A DNA stretch of 5,100 nt. Source: Clostridia bacterium (GTDB lineage: Bacteria; Bacillota; Clostridia; Oscillospirales; Acutalibacteraceae). A program made the translations under genes and the position numbers. Positions 1-5,100 of the stretch are shown piece after piece. Each line of letters opens with the position of its first letter. Positions within the stretch are counted from its first letter, which is position 1. The notes beneath the pieces are model-generated. The model was not told where the DNA came from, did not search any database, and worked only from the letters and a program-made list of their open reading frames with translations. Where the stretch lies: assembly GCA_900755895.1 (NCBI GenBank), contig CAAEIG010000033.1, positions 1-5,100 on the forward strand, in the 5' to 3' direction.

Positions 1-438
1 CTTCACCCGTATGGCGTAGTCTCCGACCACCGGCTGGAGAAGTTGGGGCTCCTCTGGCCTGGGAACCGTGGGGGAGGATCTCCGCAGGTAGTGGCCCTGG
101 CAGAAGATTCCCCTGTCCTGCTCCTGGTAAGCTGCGCCCACCTGTCCCACATGGAGAAAGGGAACCGCCTTTGGCGAGGGCCGCTCCAGATGCTCCAGGA
201 CGAACCGCCCCAGGGCCTCGTTGTCACCGGCTCCGTAGTAGAGGTCGAAGCGGGGAAGCTGATTGGCCAGCTCCATAGCGCGGTCAATGCGTTCTGGATG
301 CTCCAATGCCAGCGCGCCGGCAAACAGCAGGCACTCTTTGGCGGTCATACTCTCAAATCGCCGCTCCAGCCAGTCATGTTCTGATTTGCCCATCTCCATG
401 CCGTCCAACAGATGAAAAAGTCTCTCCTGCTGCTTCAA
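1..438 (-). CDS. ArdA-like module protein, TTG start, 3' end cut by window (gene E)
   Basis: The frame is open from a TTG at 438-436 to the window edge: 146 codons, no stop. TTG is chosen because GGGAGGA lies 8 nt upstream and the codon overlaps the TGA of gene D (TTGA). No ATG or GTG lies near it in this frame; the first internal ATG (399-397) has no comparable site. The protein resembles the ArdA-like modules of genes A and D: a helical stretch at residues 21-60 (FAGALALEHPERIDRAMELA), then LPRFDLYYGAGDNEALGRF at 61-79, then DRGIFCQGHYLRR at 108-120, matching GVFTxxGY of its neighbours. After a Pro-rich linker (121-137) VVGDYAIRVK looks like the first strand of a second module, as in gene D. 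The roughly 70-residue N-terminal part seen in gene D (LP-x-helix segment) is missing. Likely role: acidic accessory or antirestriction-type protein of a mobile element. That the gene is real is well supported; its function is uncertain. Confidence 0.8.
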   Translation of the reverse strand, partial: MKQQERLFHLLDGMEMGKSEHDWLERRFESMTAKECLLFAGALALEHPERIDRAMELANQLPRFDLYYGAGDNEALGRFVLEHLERPSPKAVPFLHVGQVGAAYQEQDRGIFCQGHYLRRSSPTVPRPEEPQLLQPVVGDYAIRVK

Positions 439-1625
439 CGATTCATTCCTCCCATCTCCAGGTGCGGTTTCTCCATGGCTTGAATGGGCTGCCCATCTCG
501 GCGCTCCAGCAGGCCGTAGTCCGTCTGGACACTGTTGTTTTCCTTCATCAGCTCGCTGCCATAGGCGTATAGGTTCAAGTGACTGGCCACCACCTGAGCA
601 TCCGCTTCCGGCAGCATGGCGGCGAGCTCGCTCCGGGCCTGGTCCTCTGGAGAGAAGATTTCCGGATCCAGTATGTATTGATCCAACTGATTTCTCAGCT
701 CCAACGCCTGGGAAATCTCTGTGCAGTTTGTTGCAGACAGGACTGCCTTATATAGTCTCACATCCAGTTGATCTATCCTGGAAAGCCCTGCAGCCAAGGC
801 CTCCACCGCGGCAAAGTCGGAGGAACTCTCGATGATACCTGCCAATTCCGGAACTCTGCAATCCAGGCATCTCCACCCGTATGCTGTCTGATAGGGCGAA
901 TTGAGCGCTTTCAGAATCTCCATCGAGACCCTTTGATACAGCGGCAGCTCTATAAGCAGCGGGGTTACATCCGGGGCATAGTCCGCGCCGCGTAACAATT
1001 CCAACAAAACCGTGTACTTGGGTGGCTGGGGGACCTTATTTGTTAGTTCCGGAGCGATATTCAAATCGCTGTTCTGGACCACATAGCCGTAGTCCGTAAA
1101 CACACCGCCCTCGCCCTGTTGGGCCCGATGGCCGATGAGCTCAAAGTCCAGCAGCTCAAATACAGAGTCTGGCAGACTTTCGATTTCCGGGACAAAACCG
1201 TTTTCCGCATAGAATCTGCCTAATTGAGAGGGGCTCCTTGCTTCATGCACCACATGGCAGCAGTCCGCACTTTCCGCCAGGTCCCGGAGCCGTTGGAGTG
1301 AGATTAGCCTTTCCTCTTTGGCTTCATCCATGCGCAGCAGACCTTGAAAGGCGATCCGCTGTGTGTCCGACATATCTGAGATCCGTGCCGCCAGGTCGTT
1401 CAATTCCATCAAGCTGATCTGATCTGCGGTCAGATGGGGCTCCAGCTCCTCGCAGTCATAGTAGGTATCGATCTCCAGAGAGAGGTCGTTTCCCTCCCGA
1501 TACCGCACTTTGTCCAGTGCATCCAACAGAGCCCAGGGCCGGGCCGGCAGGTCCAGCTCGGTATATAAGGCTTCCCCTGCGTCATTCGTCTTGGCCAGGC
1601 AGACTTGAAAAATCTTCTCACCCAA
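435..1625 (-). CDS. Tandem ArdA-like (putative antirestriction) protein, two fused modules, TTG start (gene D)
   Basis: A 396-aa protein starting at TTG (1625-1623), 7 nt after GGGAGGA. An in-frame TGA lies two codons upstream, so no earlier start exists. It consists of two related modules, residues about 4-186 and 203-377, joined by a Pro-rich linker (APELTNKVPQPPK). Module 1 has TELDLPARPWALLDALDKV (22-40), MELNDLAARISDM (73-85), SPSQLGRFYAENG (131-143) and LLDFELIGH...GGVFTDYGYV (158-182). This order and the last motif resemble ArdA, the DNA-mimic inhibitor of type I restriction enzymes carried by conjugative elements. Module 2 repeats the landmarks in degraded form (LIELPLYQRV, VEALAAGLSRID, LYAYG...VQTDYGLL). 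By hand count there are 68 Asp+Glu against 33 Lys+Arg, the acidity expected of a DNA mimic. No signal peptide or membrane segment is seen. It overlaps gene C by 8 nt and gene E by 4 nt. The ArdA relation is a motif-level judgement; a different acidic fold is possible. Confidence 0.85.
   Translation of the reverse strand: MGEKIFQVCLAKTNDAGEALYTELDLPARPWALLDALDKVRYREGNDLSLEIDTYYDCEELEPHLTADQISLMELNDLAARISDMSDTQRIAFQGLLRMDEAKEERLISLQRLRDLAESADCCHVVHEARSPSQLGRFYAENGFVPEIESLPDSVFELLDFELIGHRAQQGEGGVFTDYGYVVQNSDLNIAPELTNKVPQPPKYTVLLELLRGADYAPDVTPLLIELPLYQRVSMEILKALNSPYQTAYGWRCLDCRVPELAGIIESSSDFAAVEALAAGLSRIDQLDVRLYKAVLSATNCTEISQALELRNQLDQYILDPEIFSPEDQARSELAAMLPEADAQVVASHLNLYAYGSELMKENNSVQTDYGLLERRDGQPIQAMEKPHLEMGGMNR
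447..453 (-). promoter_or_regulatory. Ribosome binding site GGGAGGA of gene E, decides its TTG start
   Basis: GGGAGGA ends 8 nt before the TTG at 438. It lies inside the codons for the C-terminal MGGMNR of gene D. It is part of AGATGGGAGGAATGAA (442-457), a 16-nt sequence repeated exactly at 1628-1643. Confidence 0.8.
495..1019 (-). repeat. Second, diverged copy of the ArdA-like module in gene D
   Basis: Residues 203-377 of gene D. Its landmarks follow those of module 1 at a nearly constant offset: 202 residues at the LP segment, 199 at the ELN-LA-like helix, 194 in the mid helix, and 191 at TDYG. The C-terminal GVFTDYGYV has become SVQTDYGLL and the GR of the middle motif has become AR, so this copy is less conserved. 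A 12-nt stretch encoding TDYG (513-524) is identical to that in module 1 (1086-1097). The repeat is visible mainly at protein level. Confidence 0.6.
1068..1616 (-). repeat. First, better conserved copy of the ArdA-like module in gene D
   Basis: Residues 4-186 of gene D. It keeps the full set of landmarks: N-terminal strand FQVCLAK, LP-x-helix, ELNDLAARI helix, LGRF motif, and the closing GGVFTDYGYV. A 14-nt stretch encoding GVFT (1093-1106) is also found in gene A (4611-4624). This reflects conservation of the motif and possibly common descent of the genes. Confidence 0.6.
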
Positions 1626-2583
1626 ACTTCATTCCTCCCATCTGTTCCTGCTGCTCATAGTTTTTCGGGTCAGCTCCAGGGACAGTCCAGCCCGCCATGC
1701 TCCCGATCTCCATGGCCTGACGCTGGGCGTGGGTAACGCCCAGCTTCTCGTTGAGGTCATCGGCCAGATCCACATTTTTCATCTTGTCTCCAGTGTCCCA
1801 TTCGGAAGGGTAGCAGCCGCTTTCCCCGCGTTTGATACAGATGAGCTGTCCTGTGGAGGGGAGGGTGGAGAAACACATCTCCGGGAGGCCATCCGCAATT
1901 TTAGGGCTGAACTGCTCCTGTTCCGTCTGGATGCTCCAGTCGTCCGAATTCCACAGGTGAACATACAATTCACCGCCATCGACCTCGAGTTCTCTCTGCT
2001 CAAAGCCTTCGCCCCAGCCGTCTGCTGCCTGGCCGCTGAGATAATCCTTCAAGTCTTTCAGTTCTTCGGGAGTGAGCTGCCCGACCACTTGGCATTCGGC
2101 CACGCACCAGAGACGTCCATCCCGAACTTCCGCAGTGAACTCGGCGGAGCGGACTTTGGCCTCTACACTGTCTCGTTCTTCATACCAATACATGAGGCCG
2201 CGTTCTCGCTCCTCCGGCATACGGTTCTTGACCAGCGCACCCAGGATCATATCCGAATACGGAACCAGATCTCTGCTGTCCAATTCTGTGCTGTCGTAGG
2301 ACATATCTCCCCATTCATCACGCTCATATAGGTCCGCGGTCATCGGCATGTAGAGTTTGAGTAAAGCCGGCTCAGGAGGTTGAACGGAGAATTGTTCCTC
2401 TCCCAATGTCAGTTTACGAATGGTCCCATCCTCCAAGCGCGTGTGGAACCGCCCTTCTTCATCGATCTGTTCCAGCGTCCCGATGGATATGTGTTCTGGG
2501 TCATCCAGTTCCCAGCTTCTAACTTGGCTCCCTTTTGGAAATTGATCCCGCAGGAAATCCAGCCATGCTTGATCCACTTTCAT
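1618..2583 (-). CDS. DUF4314-like accessory protein of a conjugative element (gene C)
   Basis: 321 aa; ATG at 2583-2581, 8 nt after GGAGGGG, overlapping the TGA of gene B as ATGA. Residues 9-67 fit a DUF4314-type domain as I remember it: FPKGSQV, then ELDDPE, GTLEQIDEEGRFHTRLEDGT and a closing GEEQFSV. Residues 74-220 form a second conserved region: LKLYMPMTADLYERDEWGD, VPYSDMILGALVKNRMPEE, and LTPEELKDLKDYLSGQAADGWGEGFEQREL around 170-199. The C-terminal part has LPSTGQLICIKRGESGCYPSEW (in two halves at 241-262) and LNEKLGVTHAQRQAM...SMAGW (278-299). I recall similar proteins as unnamed accessory genes in ICEs of gut Clostridia. No enzyme motif, signal peptide or membrane segment is visible; the protein is probably cytoplasmic and acidic. 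DUF4314 has no established function, so the role is unknown. Its last codons hold the ribosome binding site of gene D. Confidence 0.85.
   Translation of the reverse strand: MKVDQAWLDFLRDQFPKGSQVRSWELDDPEHISIGTLEQIDEEGRFHTRLEDGTIRKLTLGEEQFSVQPPEPALLKLYMPMTADLYERDEWGDMSYDSTELDSRDLVPYSDMILGALVKNRMPEERERGLMYWYEERDSVEAKVRSAEFTAEVRDGRLWCVAECQVVGQLTPEELKDLKDYLSGQAADGWGEGFEQRELEVDGGELYVHLWNSDDWSIQTEQEQFSPKIADGLPEMCFSTLPSTGQLICIKRGESGCYPSEWDTGDKMKNVDLADDLNEKLGVTHAQRQAMEIGSMAGWTVPGADPKNYEQQEQMGGMKFG
1633..1639 (-). promoter_or_regulatory. Ribosome binding site GGGAGGA of gene D, decides its TTG start
   Basis: GGGAGGA ends 7 nt before the TTG at 1625 and lies in the codons for the C-terminal MGGMKFG of gene C. 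The ATG right after it belongs to the frame of gene C and meets a stop four codons later, so it is not the start of gene D. The surrounding 16 nt (1628-1643) are identical to the junction before gene E. Confidence 0.8.
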
Positions 2584-4424
2584 AAACTCATCCCCTCCAT
2601 CGTAATAGATTGCCGTTGACTCTGCCTTTGCTGTTCTTCCGCCAGAAATGCCTCCGGCAGCTTGATTGCATATTTCTCACAAAATTCACACAGGGTGATC
2701 GGTTCCTTATAGAGCAGATACTTTCCCCTCGGCATTCGAAATGGATCAGATGGACGTTTGAGTGAATAGGGGGAAATGAGCGCGGCAATATATCCCTGTT
2801 CCGGACATTTGTCTACAATCCTTATACTTTTTATGTCTCTGTATAGGTGATAGTAGTGCCATCCCTTTGGAACAATACTGGTCGGAATCATATCATAAGG
2901 CAGATGTATGATAGGTTTTTTAAACATCTCGCCCTCCCATAGAGGGCCGTTGATCATTTGATAAAACAGGGGATACTGGGTTGTCCCCGCCCACTCCTCG
3001 TTCATTTGTTCTGCCAGGCTCATCCACTGACGCACCTGTTCCCTGTTACCACAGGATTCGGTCAGTTCCCGCATGTGGATTCCGATCCCATAAAAGATCT
3101 GTTCTTTGGTTTCCGGGGCAATACCGGGGGCATTCCCGGTGTGTCTTGCTTGTTCGACCGCTTCATCAAAAGGCCCCATGTACTGGGTCAGAAATTCGTC
3201 CCACGGCATTTCTGTCTCACTGATCGGGTCGTAGCCCTCCCAGATCCAACACATATCGATCAGCAGCTCCCGCAGGATACCTACTGTGTCATCCTGACCC
3301 TTGGCCGACAGAGATGCGGCATAGCTTGTGAGTCCGGATATGGCGCTCAACATTCGTTGAGAGTATTCCTGATACTGTAAATCACTCTCTGTCCAAGGAC
3401 TACTCAGTTCAAATCCTTGCGTTTCAACGGTTTGCTCCAGCTCTTGCTCGAGTTTCTCCACCGCACTGGCGATGAAAGGATCATTTTGGAAACTTCTCAA
3501 TTTGCGGTGATCCTCAAAGAACTGCTGCTCTCCATCCAGGGAATGAACCAGGTCCACCGTTGCAACTTCGTCTTTTGTAACCCCAATGCGTTTCTCCTGG
3601 CAGTCGCTGGCTTGATAGATCTGGATAGCCTCCTCTAAGGTCAGATCCCGGAAAATCTGTTCCTCCAGCGTATTACAGTCCGTCAAGACGAACCAAGCAT
3701 AAGTGTGGGGGCTGTCGGGGTCCGCCGCATCCCGCAGAGCTTGGTTTCCGGCCTCGGTCAGGCCATAGTTGCAGGCCCGACGGGGATTCTCCTCGCCGGC
3801 GAAATCCAACAAGATGTCATCCACGGCCGTTTTCACCTTGGGATCATCTGTCAGCGTCTCAAAGCGGAAACCCGTTGTATCCCGATAGGGAAGTTCCTCC
3901 CGGATTGTCTGGAGATAATGCTGGACAACGGTAAACGTCTGCTGTTCACCGCTGGCGTAGGTCACCTGGCCCACCGGACAGTTTTTCTGAATTTGCTGCT
4001 GCCATAGGTCATAGCAGTACAGGTGCCCCTGATATTCAAACGGACTGGGCGTGCATCGAAGGCAGAAACGATAGCGCTCTGTTTCCCAAATATACCCGTA
4101 GGTCTGCCCATCCTCTGTGATAGCCCCACCGTGTTTCTGACAGTAGGCTTCCATAGAGGATAGACTTGCCAGCGGGCCGTTCTCCTGCATGGCCTCCAAA
4201 AACTCTCGCAGGAGCATCTTAAATTCCAACGTATCGAATTGGTCATCATTGTGGGGATAGCATGTAGACCTTAACGGTAGAAAGCCGTGTCCGAAGTCCA
4301 GTCGGAGATGGCCCACTGTGCCTAGAGCCTCATCCTGCTCATCGTTGGAATAGAAAAGGCCCGCCTCCTCAATAGAAGCGGGCCGCAGGGCAAAGGAATA
4401 TTCCTGATCCATCTTATTTTTCAT
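2580..4424 (-). CDS. Large multidomain accessory protein of a conjugative element (gene B)
   Basis: 614 aa from the ATG at 4424-4422. That start follows GGAGGTGA by 5 nt and is preferred to an in-frame GTG 13 codons upstream that has no site. Four regions can be seen. Residues 9-140 begin RPASIEEAGLFYSNDEQDEALGTVGHLRLDFGHG (two halves) and contain PHNDDQFDT and CLRCTPSPFEYQGHLYCYD. Residues 150-330 contain LTDDPKVKTAVDDILLDFAGE, HTYAWFVLTDCNT, LTLEEAIQIYQASDCQEKRIG and a DGEQQFF segment. Residues 345-500 are mostly helical (FLTQYMGPFDEAVEQARHTG). Residues 503-592 (LPYDMIPTSIVPKGWHYYHL to ITLCEFCEKY) recall the LPD28-type domains of large polyvalent mobile-element proteins. CxxC pairs occur at 121/124 and 579/582; metal binding is possible but unproven. 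No catalytic signature, signal peptide or membrane helix is seen. I know similar unnamed proteins from Clostridia ICEs. Function unknown; the domain names are tentative. Confidence 0.85.
   Translation of the reverse strand: MKNKMDQEYSFALRPASIEEAGLFYSNDEQDEALGTVGHLRLDFGHGFLPLRSTCYPHNDDQFDTLEFKMLLREFLEAMQENGPLASLSSMEAYCQKHGGAITEDGQTYGYIWETERYRFCLRCTPSPFEYQGHLYCYDLWQQQIQKNCPVGQVTYASGEQQTFTVVQHYLQTIREELPYRDTTGFRFETLTDDPKVKTAVDDILLDFAGEENPRRACNYGLTEAGNQALRDAADPDSPHTYAWFVLTDCNTLEEQIFRDLTLEEAIQIYQASDCQEKRIGVTKDEVATVDLVHSLDGEQQFFEDHRKLRSFQNDPFIASAVEKLEQELEQTVETQGFELSSPWTESDLQYQEYSQRMLSAISGLTSYAASLSAKGQDDTVGILRELLIDMCWIWEGYDPISETEMPWDEFLTQYMGPFDEAVEQARHTGNAPGIAPETKEQIFYGIGIHMRELTESCGNREQVRQWMSLAEQMNEEWAGTTQYPLFYQMINGPLWEGEMFKKPIIHLPYDMIPTSIVPKGWHYYHLYRDIKSIRIVDKCPEQGYIAALISPYSLKRPSDPFRMPRGKYLLYKEPITLCEFCEKYAIKLPEAFLAEEQQRQSQRQSITMEGMSL
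2592..2598 (-). promoter_or_regulatory. Ribosome binding site GGAGGGG of gene C
   Basis: GGAGGGG ends 8 nt before the ATG at 2583 and is embedded in the codons for the C-terminal MEGMSL of gene B. The stop of B and start of C share ATGA, an arrangement typical of translational coupling. Confidence 0.75.
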
Positions 4425-4501
4425 CTTTGTCACCTCCAGTTCTGTGAACACAACCAATACCACAACTTGGGGGGAAAGTCTATCCCAAACATCGGAGAAA
4501 T
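4425..4501 (-). other. Leader between genes A and B, the only real gap in the block
   Basis: 77 nt between the stop of A and the start of B. Apart from the ribosome binding site it holds a run of six C on the minus strand and a weak 6-bp stem with a 12-nt loop (4466-4471 with 4484-4489). There is no T-run terminator and no convincing -35/-10 pair. Genes B to E may be transcribed through from A. Confidence 0.5.
4430..4437 (-). promoter_or_regulatory. Ribosome binding site GGAGGTGA of gene B
   Basis: GGAGGTGA, a full 8-nt match to the end of 16S rRNA, ends 5 nt before the ATG at 4424. It fixes the start of gene B and argues against the in-frame GTG at 4463. Confidence 0.85.
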
Positions 4502-5100
4502 TCAGATCATCTGCATTCCTTCCTTCTGCTCTTTCTGATATTGCTCTGCGGGGCCTCCCTGCATCAGGTCCTCCAGCGACAGCGTCCCCTGATAGGAGAG
4601 ATATCCCTGCTCCGTAAACACACCTTCCTCCTGCTCAACATGCTGACGTCCATACTTCCCGTAGTCATAGAACTCGTCCAAGTTGTCATCATAGTCGAAA
4701 TGACCAGAGTCCTGGATCATATATCTGCCGTACTCCTCCGGAGTATGGACATTGGGGACGAAATCAAACAGGTCCAGATTTTCTGCCAGGCGGCGGATCT
4801 CTGCGGCGATCTCCGGATTTGCAAAGATAATCACAGCATCCAATTTGGCTCGATCTGTCTGCGCCAGCTTTGAGATGGCGGCGCACATAGCATTGAGATC
4901 AAAGACACTTTCCTGCTCTAAGGCACAGGCCGTTTCAACAGCGGCAGGCAAGTTGTTGATTTGGATTTCTAATTTTGCAAAGTCTTTACTCTCCACTCCA
5001 TCCCGCCAGAGCATCCGCTTGATCTGGCAATCAGATGTAGGGAGATACAGCCAAACCGCCTCACGGCTGTCGTCGCTTTCGTGGACGGATCGCAGTGAAA
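4502..5100 (-). CDS. ArdA-like (putative antirestriction) protein, 5' end cut by window (gene A)
   Basis: The frame stays open from the window edge to TGA at 4504-4502, giving 198 visible residues. An internal ATG at 5014 is unlikely to be the start: no ribosome binding site precedes it, and the in-frame residues upstream (REAVWLYLPTSDCQIKRM) match the N-terminal LP segment of the related modules in gene D. The visible part is one ArdA-like module: LP segment, FDLNAMCAAISKL, TPEEYGRYMIQDSG, and FYDYGKYGRQHVEQEEGVFTEQGYL, the best preserved closing motif in the window. A hand count gives 38 Asp+Glu against 17 Lys+Arg, a strong negative charge that fits a DNA mimic. By comparison with gene D this may be the second module of a longer protein. 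It ends KEGMQMI and is followed by a 77-nt gap before gene B. An antirestriction role is inferred from motif resemblance, not demonstrated. Confidence 0.8.
   Translation of the reverse strand, partial: SLRSVHESDDSREAVWLYLPTSDCQIKRMLWRDGVESKDFAKLEIQINNLPAAVETACALEQESVFDLNAMCAAISKLAQTDRAKLDAVIIFANPEIAAEIRRLAENLDLFDFVPNVHTPEEYGRYMIQDSGHFDYDDNLDEFYDYGKYGRQHVEQEEGVFTEQGYLSYQGTLSLEDLMQGGPAEQYQKEQKEGMQMI

Noticed and set aside
3..323. Minus-strand open frame of 106 codons in another frame
   Set aside because: Composition rich in Trp, Pro, Ser and Arg, as expected of an out-of-frame reading; overlaps gene E on the same strand.
43..384. Plus-strand open frame of 113 codons
   Set aside because: Antisense to gene E, no ribosome binding site, no recognisable family; the minus TTG frame aligns with neighbouring genes.
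1729..2331. Plus-strand open frame of 200 codons
   Set aside because: Lies wholly antisense to gene C, which has conserved domains and a good start; no ribosome binding site.
2958..3380. Plus-strand open frame of 140 codons
   Set aside because: Antisense shadow of gene B with no family resemblance or start signals.
4424..4463. GTG at 4463 as an earlier start of gene B
   Set aside because: No Shine-Dalgarno before it, while the ATG at 4424 has a perfect GGAGGTGA 5 nt upstream.
4466..4489. Short inverted repeat between genes A and B as a possible terminator
   Set aside because: Six-base stem including a wobble pair, 12-nt loop and no T run after it; too weak to call.
4502..5014. ATG at 5014 as the start of gene A
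   Set aside because: No ribosome binding site; the open frame continues upstream with residues that belong to the module's LP segment.

Overview
The window is a densely packed block of five genes, all on the minus strand, and all look like cargo of a conjugative or integrative element from a gut Firmicute. I place it in the Clostridia (Oscillospirales or Lachnospirales type), for four reasons: strong GGAGG-type ribosome binding sites, TTG starts, roughly balanced to slightly GC-rich composition (judged by eye, not counted), and protein families I know mainly from ICE accessory regions of such bacteria. No integrase, relaxase, type IV secretion gene, tRNA, CRISPR array or insertion sequence lies inside the window, so the mobile-element assignment is inferred from gene families only.

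Layout in the direction of transcription (right to left). Gene A (4502-5100, 5' end outside the window) ends in an acidic ArdA-like module. After a 76-nt gap with no recognisable signal comes gene B (2580-4424, 614 aa), a multidomain accessory protein behind a perfect GGAGGTGA site. Gene C (1618-2583, 321 aa) carries an N-terminal DUF4314-like domain followed by a second conserved accessory domain. Gene D (435-1625, 396 aa) is two ArdA-like modules in tandem. Gene E (1-438, 3' end outside the window) starts at TTG and begins with a shortened ArdA-like module. B/C, C/D and D/E overlap by 4, 8 and 4 nt. Each downstream ribosome binding site lies inside the last codons of the gene before it, so B-C-D-E is very probably one translationally coupled operon. 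A is likely co-transcribed with it.

The main point of interest is that three genes (A, D, E) share one acidic module. It has an N-terminal LP-x-helix segment, a helical middle with ELN-LA type residues, an (E)xxGR motif, and a Y/F-x-x-YG...GVFTxxGY ending. The ending resembles the C-terminal signature of ArdA antirestriction DNA mimics. At least four copies are visible, two fused in D, and they differ in how intact they are. This suggests a family of divergent, possibly paralogous ArdA-like or DNA-mimic proteins expressed together, perhaps to help the element survive host restriction or other defences on entry. That function is inference; similarity was judged by eye and no database search was made.
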